A DNA stretch of 64,000 bases. Source: Lojkania enalia. Taxonomy: Eukaryota > Ascomycota > Dothideomycetes > Pleosporales. The notes below the pieces were generated by a model that was not told where the DNA came from, ran no database searches, and saw only the letters and a list, made by a program, of their open reading frames with translations. Positions 1 to 11,034 of the stretch are shown here, piece after piece. The stretch lies in the NCBI GenBank assembly GCA_010094045.1, contig ML986587.1, forward strand, positions 1 to 64,000, in the 5' to 3' direction. Made by a program: the position numbers and the translations under genes. How positions within the stretch are numbered: the first letter of the stretch is position 1; each line of letters starts with the position of its first letter.

Positions 1-365
1 TCATAAAATACCTCCGATTATACCAATGACATAAAATACATCATCCATCCACTAATTCCCCAATGCCATCTTCCCAAAAAAAAAAAAAAAAAAAAATTTC
101 CTTCTCGCCAAAAATGCATAAATGCCATAAAAGCTGATACACGGAAAAATGATGAATAGCATCCAACAAAGGGAATAGACAAACAAGACAGGACGGAACA
201 GAAGAGGGCCGGGAGAGCCAATCACCCGGCCTCTTCCTCCAACAGCTTCTACGCTTCCTTCTACTCCCCAATTGACCCATTCTCATCCTATCTCAAATCG
301 TCCAACATTGCTCATACATCCAACAAATCGTAATAGCACATCTCCGGGCCCGACCCGCCGTCTCT
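1..365. other. intergenic, 3' side of nimA
   Basis: No gene is supported here. The stretch lies downstream of the nimA stop codon and holds a run of 21 A at 76-96, directly followed by TTTC. The short open frames across it are interrupted and of low complexity (poly-Phe or poly-Lys through the homopolymer). It may contain the nimA 3' untranslated region. Confidence 0.6.
76..96. repeat. poly(A) run, 21 nt
   Basis: Uninterrupted run of 21 A. It is one of several long A/T homopolymers in this window (see 37179, 43575, 43665 and 46621). Confidence 0.95.
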
Positions 366-2699
366 TCACCGCACCATCTTCTTGCCCCTCACAATGAACG
401 GAGAAGGCATCTCCTCAACCTCGGGATCCCAAACAGCCACATCTACCAACACCGCACTCCTTGTCTTCACTGGACTCCTAAATCCTCCCCTCCCTAACTT
501 CCCTTCATCCTCGCTCATGGCTTGGACGGGAATGCCTCTTGCTTGCTGTAGTTCTACAAGCGTCCGTCCTTGGATGCCGTTATTCCTCACTGCCTGCATA
601 CGTACCTGATCGGGGGCGAGTTTCTTCGACTTGAGACCGGATTCTTGAACCGGCTTTGCCGTCTTTCGGACAGGGCTGCCGTTTTCTGTTGGTTTCGACT
701 TAGGACGCGAAGGTGATGTTGCTACGATAGGAACCGCGGATTGGGGCCGTGGTTTTGTTAAAGAAGGTGCGCTAGCTAGTCGTTGTGTTGGTTTAAGGAG
801 TGGTCGTTGGCCTGCTGCTAGGACCTTAAAGGGGTCTTCATTGTTGTTTCGGGAGCCTGAAGCGCTACGTGCGCGAGTCGGCGATGGAAGAACAAGGATA
901 TCATCGTCATCAAAGTCGCCGTTCCATTCCTCATCCGTAGGTGAGGGTGGGATTTCTACATCGTCCCATTTCTTCACGCCGTCCCTAGCGGCTGCAAAGA
1001 TGTTTTGACGAGATGCGTTTCGGCGAGGGGAGAGGGATAGGTTGGCAATTGTGGCGGGGGCAGGTGAAGGGTCAACCATTGTGACATCCATCGGTGAGGG
1101 GGGTGGATGGGCGGCGACGGGCTGGGCGAACATCGTTCGTGCTCGTGATAGTGGCGCACGAGTCTTCTTTCCAACTACCGGCTTAGTGGTGGGTTCTTCT
1201 GTGTTATCATCCAGAGACAATGACGAGATATCGGTGCCACTAGGGAAGTCAGAGGCGCTGTCGAGGGTGCTTGTTGAAGCAGCGTTAGGTGCCTGCTCTA
1301 AAGCTTCTGACGGGAAGAGGATGCTCTGCTCCGTCGGCATCGTCGGCGTGTTTGATCGAGGAGCGAGTCGAGGAGACGTGCTAGGTCGTCCAGGATATTT
1401 CTCGATGACCCTTGCGACTCGTTTGTTGACTTCTTCCTCGAAATGTCCCCGGAGCTTTTCTAATTCCATGGCAACCTGGCGATCGATCTCCAACCGGGCC
1501 TTAACTTCCCATTCGCGACGCAAACTACTATCGACCTCTTTCCGCATTGATGCAAGATGTGCATCCGCCCGAGTCATCTTTTCCTGTGCTTCCTTTAACG
1601 CCCGCGCGGTGGATTCTTTCTGTTCCTTCAGGTCCTGGCCTAGCCTCACCACTTCCTGTTCCTTGCGCATCAACTTCACGACGGGAAGGTTCAACAGTTG
1701 TGCTGTATCCGGACGGTTGCTAGGGAAGACTTGGAGGCAGCTTGCAACGACCTTTGTCAGCTCCGGAGAGTAGCAGGATGGAATGGGTTGATATTTGCCA
1801 AGCTTAATCTTCTGAATCAGTTCGAAATGTGTCTTCGCGTTGAACGGCGGCTGCTTCGCGCACATCTCGTAGATGATGCAACCCAACGCCCAAATATCGG
1901 AGTGTAGGGTATATTGTTCGGCTTTACAGATCTCGGGAGACATGTAGAAGGGGGTGCCGACGTATGTGGATGCGAAGTCGTGTGACTGGAGAATCTTAGA
2001 GAGACCAAAGTCACCAAGTTTAACGGAGTTGTCAGCGTCGAGGAAGACTAACAAGTCAGTGGTTAATCTCTTGCAACGATAGCAAATACGTACTGTTCTC
2101 GGGCTTTAGGTCCCGGTGCAGAATCATAGGCTTGCCGGATGAACCCCGCGGTTTCGCATTCGCACCAAGACCGAGGACATTGCGCCCTGCGGGCGGCGGG
2201 TCTTCGCCATAGTGACAGCGATACAGCGCGCTGACAATCTGAGAGAAGATACTCCACACGAACTCCTCCTCGGCGAATTGGTTCTTGCTTTTCAAATCGC
2301 GAATAACCCGGCCCAAATCGCCATTGCCACAGTATTCCATATATAAATGCAAGTCCTGTGAGGCCTTGATGTGATCTCGCTCGAAGTAAGCGACAATGTT
2401 TGGGTGTCGAAGCTCTTTCAGAATCGACAACTCGGCCTGGAGCTGCTCTCGTTCCTTTTGCGACATCTTGGAGTAGCTGATCTCTTTGCGGCAGAGAATC
2501 TACACAGCGATGAGCAGCTGGAGCTCAATTGACAGAAACATCCACTCACATAGCCATCCGTCTTGCGCCTGACCTTGCGGATAACCCCAAATGAGCCATG
2601 TCCTATAAGGGCATCAGTATGTACAAGTCGCCGAGATTGTGCGGCGGTAGGGCTTTTACCAATCTTCTCTAGGACGTCATACTTGTCGTCCTCAGGCAT
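366..2699 (-). CDS. nimA: NIMA-type serine/threonine protein kinase
   Basis: G2/M mitotic-entry protein kinase, the fungal NIMA (Neurospora NIM-1, yeast Kin3) family. Four exons on the minus strand: 2660-2699, 2550-2602, 2094-2499 and 366-2047, giving 726 residues, close to the roughly 700 of Aspergillus NIMA. All three introns have GT-AG ends and restore family sequence. The kinase domain fills about residues 8-295. It shows the glycine-rich loop GHGSFG at 14-19, the ATP-binding Lys in LCRKEI (about 36), HRDLKPEN just before intron 3, DFG at 179-181 and GTPFYMSPE. The insert before HRDLKPEN (YGEDPPPAGRNVLG) is diagnostic of fungal NIMA. A charged coiled-coil segment follows (about 305-390), then a long Ser/Pro-rich tail with many S/TP sites, where NIMA proteins carry regulatory phosphorylation and degradation signals. 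The start ATG at 2699 opens MPEDDKYDVLEKIG, as in orthologues. Divergent from the gene at 2982 with 282 bp between starts. Confidence 0.96.
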
Positions 2700-2981
2700 G
2701 GCGGCGAGTGTATAATATCATGCAACGAAAGACGTACTGTGATGATGCTGCTGGGTGTTATTTGCTGTTATGTTAGTGGTGCAGACGTCTGATGTCTCGG
2801 GCGGTAAGCGATGTAAGGCCCGGTTGTGTAGTGTTTACCGCCCGCGTCGCTACCAGCAACCGCTGCACGAGCCAGATTCTGTCACGTGCCGCTCTTATTG
2901 CCGAGTACCTCCGTCCTCTAGGTGTACACTATCCAAGATCTGAATCCCGCATTCGATTGTCTTCTTTCTATTTTCCCCACC
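2700..2981. promoter_or_regulatory. divergent promoter region shared by nimA and the ankyrin/BTB gene
   Basis: This 282-bp gap separates two head-to-head start codons and must hold both 5' regions. I see no clear TATA box. The start at 2982 sits in a good context (CCCCACCATGG). Placement follows from the gene models; shared regulation is inferred. Confidence 0.5.
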
Positions 2982-5009
2982 ATGGTCCTAAAGAAGTACG
3001 AGATTGAGGCCGCGCTTGCGACAGAAGCGCAGGCTATTTCTGCCGGCAAATTGAAGGAAGACAACCCTCTCGATCTCAGCGAGGACTTCCGCATCTTCTG
3101 CGAAGCCTGTCGGCGGGGCGATCTCAAGGTCTGCCAGGAGATGATTCACACCGGCATAAACCTTAATGCGAGAGACAGATACGACTATACGCCTTTGATT
3201 CTGGTAAGCACAATCTCGTCCGCTTTATATTGTTCTGCATTGTACATTTGCCCATCGCCACTATCCATCGGACGATTCACAGTGCAATAGTAACCATTGA
3301 CCAAGGCTAGTCTTTGTGGCCACTACGAAGTTATCCGATTACTCCTTGAGAATGGCGCGCTCTGCGAGCGAGATACTTTCCAGGGCGAACGATGTCTATA
3401 CAATGCATTGAACGACCGGATACGGAACCTCCTCCTCTCCTACGACTATGCGAAGTCGACGAACCCTCTACAGCCTCTAGCTGCGCACATCACATCCCTC
3501 CTCAATCGACAAACGCCAAAGACGAGCGATATCACACTAGTCAGCTACGACCAAAGCTTCCATTTGCACAAATTTGTGCTCGCAGCACGGTCACCGTACT
3601 TTGCGAGGAAGCTAGCCGCCGCACCCCCCACTACCTCATTTAAATTGCCACAGACAGTTCCAACAGAATCGCTAGGTCTAACGCTACAATACTTATACTT
3701 CCAGGAAGTATCGCTGAAGACGGCGACTTTCGGGTTGAGCGATGAAGAGGAGCTAGCAGTCCTTAAAGGCATTAACAAGATTAGTGGACAATTAGAGATT
3801 GAGAGACTATTTGAAACTATTACAGAAGTCTCTGACCGGCGATTATTGCGACAGCAACGCGCCGAAGAGTTGACAAGAGGACGATACCAGCTGGAGCAAT
3901 GGTTCAAGGATAATGTACTACAGCATAAGATGGTAATAGATACCGACAAGGTGGACAACATAAAGTGGGATCGGGACAACACGTTATACGCAGATGTCCT
4001 TCTACGTGCAGACGAAATCGAGATGTGTTTCGCAGAATCAGAAGGTAGTAATGCTTCACCTAGCCCATCGGAGTCCTCGACACCTCCAAGCTCGACCGTT
4101 CAAAGCACCCTCGGGCGATTAAATAGTATACCTATCGGACACATCCGAACTCGCTCGCCGTCATGTACAAGAGCCCCACGAAGGTCTACCTTGTACCCTG
4201 CACACCGCGCCATGCTTCTACGTTCCGAATACTTTCTTACCATGTTCAATTCACCATTTAGAGAGGCGCAGGAGACGCCACACTTGCAAATTATTACACT
4301 TGATTGCAGCCCCGCAGTTCTCGAAATAATTCTAACATTCTTGTATACAGAGCGAGCGGAATTTGGCCTAGACATTGCCATTGATGTGCTGTTTGCAGCG
4401 GATCAGCTATTCATTGAGAGGCTCAAGCAGCGAGCCGCCCAAATCATTTCGGCTCTTGGTAATGGTTCGACATCGTTAGTAGAAGCAGAGAACCCTCGCG
4501 GAGAAACTGACGAAGAAGAGGTTGTAGACATATATGAGGTCCTCCGTGCCGGTTGGGATACACGGGTACAGAGGCTAGAGGAGTTCGCGGCACGATACAT
4601 CGCTTACCGGTTAGAGCATTACATTGACGAGGCAGAATTTGTTGAGCTCGTAAAAGAATCAGCAAAGCGGGTTAAAGGCAGGCAAGAAACAGATACCATT
4701 GAGTTAGTCGATGATATCCGATACTATCTAAGCGAAAGATTCAGGCTACGTTTTGAAGACAGTGGCTTGGACGAGATGATGGATGAGTCAGCACAGGACA
4801 AGGTAGCGGTGGCCCTCGAAGCTATGGAAGAGCTGGGGATAGAGGATAAAGCTGAAGAAGTTCGGCAAAAGGAGGTTTTTGCGGCCGGAGCCATCCGCAC
4901 ACTAGATGGAGAAATCGCGGGTGATGAATTCGCACAGGATGCGATCAACTATCAGATCTTGTTGGGCAAGATCGACAGACTACTTGAGAAGCTTGATCTA
5001 GATGCTTAG
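2982..5009 (+). CDS. ankyrin repeat and double BTB/POZ domain protein
   Basis: Probable substrate adaptor of a Cul3-type ubiquitin ligase, resembling the ABTB1/BPOZ group. Two exons, 2982-3203 and 3306-5009, encode 641 residues. The intron (GTAAGC to CCAAG) joins TPLIL to ASLCGHYEV and restores an ankyrin repeat. An N-terminal helical segment (about 1-45) is followed by ankyrin repeats (about 45-110, DYTPLILASLCGHYEVIRLL). A first BTB domain begins near SYDQSFHLHKFVLAARSPYF. After a Ser/Pro-rich linker a second BTB half follows (HRAMLLRSEYFLTMFNSPF), then an acidic helical C terminus. The first in-frame ATG is 2982, in a strong context; the open frame upstream starts only with GTG. Function is inferred from domain architecture; fungal relatives are poorly studied. 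Confidence 0.9.
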
Positions 5010-5357
5010 TTGGATGGGTGTGCATGATAGACTACGGCGGTGCATAGACATGTTGACAGAGCACATGATGCTTGTAGAAGAACCTTGGAAAGCGAGCATC
5101 TACATGTTAATTCATCTGTGCTCGACGGGTACCCTATTGCATGACTTTCGCGTCCTTCCTAGTGCTAGTGAATGGCTGCGGTTTCAATGTTACTATTCCT
5201 GATTCCGAGTGGTGTAATGTTGATGTCGATGTTGGAAGCCCCGCGGTGATGTAAGTGATGTAGGGCTAATTACCCCACCTGGCGGGCCGCACCATGGAAA
5301 GCAACCGCCCACCCAGAGCGCATTGACAAATCTCGGAGCTCCCTTAATGCGTACATA
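5010..5357. other. intergenic
   Basis: Separates the ankyrin/BTB gene from the dienelactone-hydrolase gene on the same strand. It holds the 3' region of one and the promoter of the other. Nothing else is recognised. Confidence 0.6.
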
Positions 5358-6394
5358 ATGCGCTGTCTCTACTCCCTAACTCCCATCCTTCGTTCCGTGT
5401 CCAGAACACCTATCTCGTCGCGCACACTCCCAGCCCTCACAAGGACACCAATTGCAGCCAGACCCAGCCTCCACCCTCGCAATATGTCCACCGAATCCAC
5501 CCAGTCGAAAGCTTGTACGCTCACCTTATCGCCCAATGCGAGATACGACCGAGACCTCGTATACTGATTCATTGACAGGCTGCAACACACCAGCCGTTGT
5601 TGCAAAGGGCTACGAACCCAAAGGCGAGTACATCACCGTCGATGGCCTGAAGACCTGTACGTCTGCCCCATTGCCCGACCAATTCCCTCCCATTTACTTA
5701 TATTGCTTCTATGTGAGCATCTGGCTGATCGCATCGCTGCAATCCAGACGCCACCGGGCCCAAGGACGCAAAGGAGGGCATCCTAGTCGTCTACGACATC
5801 TTCGGCTTCTTCAACCAGACCCTGCAAGGCGCCGATATTCTCGCCTACTCCGACTCGGAGCACCCCTACCAGGTCTTCATTCCCGACTTCTTCGAGGGCG
5901 AGCCTGCCGACATCTCATGGTACCCTCCGGATAACGAAGAGAAGGGGAAGAAGCTGGGCCAGTTCTTCCAGACCAAGGCCGCGCCGCCGAAGACGCTACC
6001 GCGCGTGGCCAAGATCGCGAATGAACTCAAGGCCAGCAAGAACATTGAGAAGTGGGGCATCGTGGGATACTGCTGGGGCGGCAAGATTGTTAATCTGAGT
6101 TCCATGGAGGGTACACCGTTCAAGGTTGCAGCCGCTTGCCATCCCGCCATGGTTGCCGCCGACGACGCTCCAGGCATCACGATCCCCTTCGCCATGCTTC
6201 CTAGCAAGGACGAGAGCAAGGAGGACGTTGAGAAGTGGGAGAGGGCTCTCAAAGTCCCGCATACCGTTGAGTGGTTCCCGACACAGATCCACGGCTGGAT
6301 GGCTGCTCGTGGTGATCTGGAGAACGAGGAGGTCAAAAAGGAGTATACCCGGGGTTATCAAACCGTACTGGATTTCTTCCACAAGCACATGTAA
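5358..6394 (+). CDS. dienelactone hydrolase family protein, possibly mitochondrial
   Basis: Alpha/beta-hydrolase of the dienelactone hydrolase (DLH) family, the group that includes yeast Aim2. Its physiological substrate is unknown. Exons 5358-5514, 5579-5656 and 5748-6394 give 293 residues. Intron 1 restores SKACCNTPAVV and intron 2 restores LKTYATGPKDA. The nucleophile Cys lies in GYCWGG (Cys187), the conserved catalytic His in QIHGW (His260), and VVYDIFGF is the typical early strand. The first 42 residues before a second in-frame ATG at 5484 are rich in Arg, Ser, Leu and Pro and have no acidic residue. That composition fits a mitochondrial targeting peptide, while starting at 5484 would give a 251-residue cytosolic form. 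A second DLH gene lies 4 kb away on the other strand, but the two are divergent in sequence and are not a recent duplicate. Confidence 0.92.
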
Positions 6395-7128
6395 CCCTAA
6401 ACCTAGACATGCGCGGCGGCAGGCATACGGTTAGCCCGTAGCAGATGGGCGCGTCACCAACACCAAGAAATCGCTGAGATATTCAAGGCTTCGAGCTCGA
6501 AACTCTAGAGTGGTGCAAGGATAACTGTTCACTTAAAACACATAGATGAAAATAATTAAAAACCAAACAAAGCCGCTCGGTGTGGATAGTTCGACTTAAA
6601 TGCTGTTTTCATTCTATTAGCAATGGGGGTCCTTATTCAAAGTACCACACTATACCTATCTAACTTAGCATGTTCTGTACAGAAGTTAGGAACTTTGAGA
6701 ATGAGGCGAGGTTATAGAGAAGCGAGGTCGTGGGGCAGAAAACCAATCCGGTTCGCTCGTGTGTCCTCATATGTGCATGCCATGATGGCGGACGCCTGAG
6801 GCAGCCCCGGTATATACAACTGCGAATGGCGGGGAGCCTTCGACCCGGAGAGGACCTAGGATCGACTGCCCGAACATGAAGCTGAACTTGAAAAGGAAAA
6901 TGGCTCTCAAATCGGCGCATCGGCGGCCTACCGAAGACGGAGCCTGAAAAACAGCTCTAATAATCCCATTCGATGACGTAGTCTCTGTATAGTAGAATTA
7001 ACATCTCAGCGCTTTCTTCATAAGTTCCTGTACTTAACAAATAGTCCGAAAAGGCTCGTAGCTACTATGTAAAACGACAGAGCTTTTGAAAAAAAAACAA
7101 CCCAGGAACCCTAAAAAGATCTATTCCC
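6395..7128. other. intergenic
   Basis: AT-rich stretch without a recognisable gene. The frames present are short and broken. It contains the 3' end of the DLH gene on the left and borders the transporter remnant on the right. Confidence 0.55.
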
Positions 7129-8590
7129 TCAACAGCATGCAAGTAGACAGGTATCAAGCCAAAAAAAAAGGCTCGTAAGCAACGCATATGTACCAAAACT
7201 GACGAAGTAGCCATATCGGGTCGAGAAATCAACGACGCTGGAGCTCATGCCAAAGCTGACGGTATCCCGGATGGCAGAAGTCAGTGTCATGATGGCGAGC
7301 GAGTCCTCGGGGGACGTAGTGTTGGCAAGGGACGTGCGCGTGACTTCGGTGACGCCGGTGAAAATGGAAAGGATCAAAACGACAAAACGGCGCCCTTGTC
7401 GACTGAAGAGGTTTGCGAGCTAAATGGCTATAGTAGTTTCCCCATCCAATGAGAGCCCAGTTGACTAAAAGCAAAACGCAGGATACGTTCTAAGGTGCTG
7501 AAGCTCTAAAGAGGCTCAACGAGTATAATTACAAGGTAAGTAGACGCAGCAAAAGGCCTCCTAAAGATGAAAAAGTAGCTTTAGTCGATCGCAGCAGCTT
7601 AGTTACTTATACGTAATAGTATTTATCCCTATATTTCACCACATGACCGGAGAGAGGCCATGTACACCCAGACGTCGGAAGAGCCGCAGCGCGCTGGTAA
7701 AGTTAGACCTTTTCTCCTCCACAGTCTAGGGTTTCAATTGTCTCTTCAGCCTAAAGTCTAGATACTATACCCCGCATGTGGTTCTAATGCTCCCCCTAAA
7801 ATCATTGTAATTGCCCAGCTTGACAGAAGGACGTTATTATCGCGATTGTACCTGGTTTGCGGCACAACAAAGAAGCCGATTAGCATGAAAGCGGAAATGG
7901 GAGCAAACATGAGGAATGGAATCTTGAGGTTTAGAGTGATAGCCATGGGCAAGGATACGAGAATATTGATCCGATTTGCGTTGGCGTCGGGGAAGCGTTC
8001 CTCCAGCGTAGGGATATGGTTGAGCGGAAAGGCTTGAATGAAGAGCGCTACCGGGCCCCAGAAGATGAGGAGTACTAGAATAGCTACCTTTTTCAGTAGA
8101 TGCCAATTCAAGGGATCTGCTGGGCCATGAGAAGGCGCTAGAATCGAGTAGATATACCCGTCGCTGTCAACGAGCCAGTTATGGGCGGGTGTTGTGCCCC
8201 TCTCGAGTACATGTATTATTTGGACGGTCAGCTACGTGCTCGAAATCTGGTGGGCGCAAGTGCTTTAGAACCTGAAAAGACCGTTCCCTTTATATCCTAC
8301 TTAGGCTGCATTACATCCATGTTGTTCGTCAGACCGTATGTTCCCGGGATGGACTGACGGATGTCGTAAGCCGCCTCGAACTTGTCGTTATCATCTGAAT
8401 AGATTTTGACGGCCAAAATTGTCGTAGGTAGTGGTACTGCACCGCTCATTGGCGAGCGGGTTAGCCAATGATAAGCAGTCCTAAATGTACAAAATAGGAA
8501 AATCAAAGCGATGGGTTTGATTGGGCCGAGACCTTGGATGCCTCTCACTACCGTACCCAATAGGAGATTGCGCGGGCATGACCAATTCAA
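7129..8590 (-). pseudogene. decayed membrane transporter, probably major facilitator superfamily
   Basis: Three hydrophobic blocks on the minus strand lie in different frames and are separated by stops and frameshifts. The 5'-most (8297-8590) reads IKPIALIFLFCTF. The middle one (7758-8111) carries at least three membrane-like segments, for example KVAILVLLIFWGPVALFIQ and FLMFAPISAFMLIGFFVV. The 3'-most (7129-7480) contains TSAIRDTVSFGMSSSVVDF followed by YFVSFGTYALLTSLFFWL. That last block resembles the helix 11-12 region of fungal HOL1/multidrug-type MFS proteins (I-R-N-T-x-S-F-x-x-x-Y-G-I). No splice-site combination I tried joins the blocks. The orientation and membrane nature are visible in the sequence; the family call is tentative. 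Confidence 0.5.
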
Positions 8591-10155
8591 CCGTCTAGGT
8601 GTCGACAGAACCTGATGTTAACATGACTCGTCTAGCCAGTTGAGAGGACAGCATGTCCGAGAATGCATCGCGGTTCAATTCACTAATACCGGATTTCTAC
8701 CCTCGTCTAGGGCATCCATCCACTATACCTCACGACTAGTGTCTCTCAACATCACACCTCTTCCAACGGCTTGCCAACCCATCCAACTGCTAATATCTAG
8801 ATGCCGCGCGAGTTTGTCAAATACAGCATAGAAGAGGTCTCAGTCGGACAACGCAGTGATTAGCTATCCCGCCGAAAGAACTAGTATCGAACTGGCATGT
8901 CAAAGCTTGTTGTCGGTGGGAATTTACTGCAATAGAGCAATAGTTGAGCGAGCTAGTTATAGCAGAAGCTTAGATGTAGTCTTAACCTCGGTCAACGAGG
9001 TAACTCGTCTTCTCGATAGATATCGGCTCTAGTTGTAGAACATAAGCAATTCTGATAGCCAGTAAGCTTCTATCAAGCAGTGAAGTTCTTCGCTACCTTT
9101 GCCAGAAGAGAGAGAATGTGGGGTATTAAGATGCTCCCACTTAAGCACGTCTATCTCAACACTATTGATCCGTTCTTCGTGCTCCTCAATGTCGATTTCG
9201 CCTCGAAAACGCCAAACGATAGGGCCGATACGGCCGGAAAGAGGGACCAGAGACCCCAGGTTCTAACCAAAGGGTTGCAAAAGATGCCCTAATCACCGTC
9301 CGGATGGCCAATTGTAGATGCCGAGTTTGTAGGTCTGCGTGCCGCCATCGAAAGAGACAGAAAATTCCATTCAGTCAGCATTCTCGTGAAAGTGAAGGAA
9401 TTGAAACTTTTAGAAAATCTCATCACTATTTCGTCTAACAATGGCTACGCTTTCGAGAAGTGGGATAATGTGGTCAAGAATCTGATACGACTACTGTATA
9501 AGTGTCTGGGTATCAATTATTTCGACTGGAAAGGCAAATCTGTTACAAGGCAAGATTGGGATGTTGAAAAAAAAGCTTGGGTAGAAGTATCAGTGACCAT
9601 AGGCGAGAGGTCCACATGTCGTCCTAGGCTTGCGAGAGCAAGAATGAGGCATCGTTTCTGGGTCATCTTCAAATATCGTAGCATAGAAGGATAAGAATCC
9701 CGAGGGACATCATGACTGATGATGGAGTGATTGCTTTTTATAGCAGCTCTGTCGTTCTAGAGATGTTCCTGTGGTTCACGGCTTGTTCCCCGTAATTCGA
9801 CATTTCCACGCTAGTCGACTATACTAATATAGAAAGCAGAGAGTGTTGATCCGCGACACAGTGGCTTGACTACGGAAGAATCGAAAGATACTCTGACGTC
9901 AATGTACTGAGATCTGTTACGCCGGAGTGATGCTTGTGCTAATATCATGCCTTGGTGAAACATAATGCAATTACAATCAGACTAAAGCCCAAGTTATTGT
10001 TTTATAAAAATAGGAGATGTTCTCGCTCAGAAAGGACGTAGCAATTATAGAGCCATCACAAAAGTAAGATCTTGCATCATACGTTCGGAAGGAAATCCCT
10101 TACAGCGCAGAATAGGTGAATTAAAGTTCCGATCCAAAATCCCTAATCAAGTCCC
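8591..10155. other. gene-poor stretch, possible coding remnants
   Basis: No intact gene. A plus-strand open frame at 9386-9694 (about 102 codons) reads like ordinary protein (ENLITISSNNGYAFEKWDNV), but it has no recognisable family and no clean start or stop context. It may be part of a decayed gene. Confidence 0.4.
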
Positions 10156-11034
10156 TCAGAGCCACTTCTTGAACCATTCAATAGCTTGTGCCTTCGCATC
10201 ATCCGCCCCCTTAGCCTCTATTTCACTTCCAGGCTTCGCTCGCACCGCAAAGCCATGAGATGCATCCTTATAATAAGTGATCTGGTAGTCGAAGCCATCC
10301 TGGCCGTCCCCCATTCCAGCCTTCTGTCTCAGAATAGCTTCAGCTTCTTGTACCTTCTTTGTTGGAACAGCAAAATCTTTTTCAGCTTGTGCAATAGAGA
10401 CAGGAACCTTGAATGTGATGACGGCTTTGACAATGTCGTTGGGGAGGTCCAAGCCAGATGGATGCGCAGAAAAGGACGCGTCCACAAGTTTCTCCAAGCC
10501 TCCGTCAACAGCAGTCTGGTGGCACAAATTGACGGCTTGATAGCCGCCCCAACAGAATCCAGCAACGCCCAATTTGGAACCCGGTGGGAGCTCTGCTTTG
10601 ACTTTTCTAGCATACTCAAGGCAGGGGCTAAAGGAAGCCTCGGAGCTGGGCCACGCGTGAATAAAAAATGGAACGAAGTACGTCGCGGCGTGGAGCAGAT
10701 TCTTTATTCGCGATAGATGGCCCAAGATGTTAAATAAAGGTACTGGCTCCATTACCTTATCCATCATTCCAAGGATTACAGGATCCATGGCGCCTCCAGG
10801 GATAATGTCCGGGACAAGAACTCGAAAGCCAGTCGCAGAGGCATATGCGTCAGCGAGCAACTTGTTGTTCACGAGCTTGAGTCCGAAGGCATCAGTATAG
10901 AAGATGATCGTTGATTGTGAAGTGGTGCCACCGGGCCTTCCGGCGACGTAAGTCTTGGTGCCATGGATTGTAGTTTCTTCGCCAACTGGATCTCCAACTG
11001 CAGCACCCCCACGGAAGCAATCTGGACAAGCCAT
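10156..11034 (-). CDS. dienelactone hydrolase family protein (intronless)
   Basis: Single-exon gene of 292 residues, the full usual length of fungal DLH-family hydrolases. The complete catalytic triad is visible: Cys161 in GFCWGG, Asp220 in AQAEKDFAVP and His260 in DASHGFAVR. The N terminus (MACPDCFRGG) is typical of fungal members of this family, and there is no signal peptide, so the protein is probably cytosolic. The substrate is not predictable: bacterial relatives open the dienelactone ring in chlorocatechol degradation, but most fungal members are uncharacterised. Neighbours are a decayed transporter and gene-poor DNA, which give no pathway context. Confidence 0.93.
   Translation of the reverse strand: MACPDCFRGGAAVGDPVGEETTIHGTKTYVAGRPGGTTSQSTIIFYTDAFGLKLVNNKLLADAYASATGFRVLVPDIIPGGAMDPVILGMMDKVMEPVPLFNILGHLSRIKNLLHAATYFVPFFIHAWPSSEASFSPCLEYARKVKAELPPGSKLGVAGFCWGGYQAVNLCHQTAVDGGLEKLVDASFSAHPSGLDLPNDIVKAVITFKVPVSIAQAEKDFAVPTKKVQEAEAILRQKAGMGDGQDGFDYQITYYKDASHGFAVRAKPGSEIEAKGADDAKAQAIEWFKKWL

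Noticed and set aside
1042..1773. 243-codon open frame on the plus strand opposite nimA
   Set aside because: Shadow of the conserved nimA exon 4; the minus-strand frame has clear kinase and coiled-coil sequence, while this one is Ser/Arg-rich without family resemblance.
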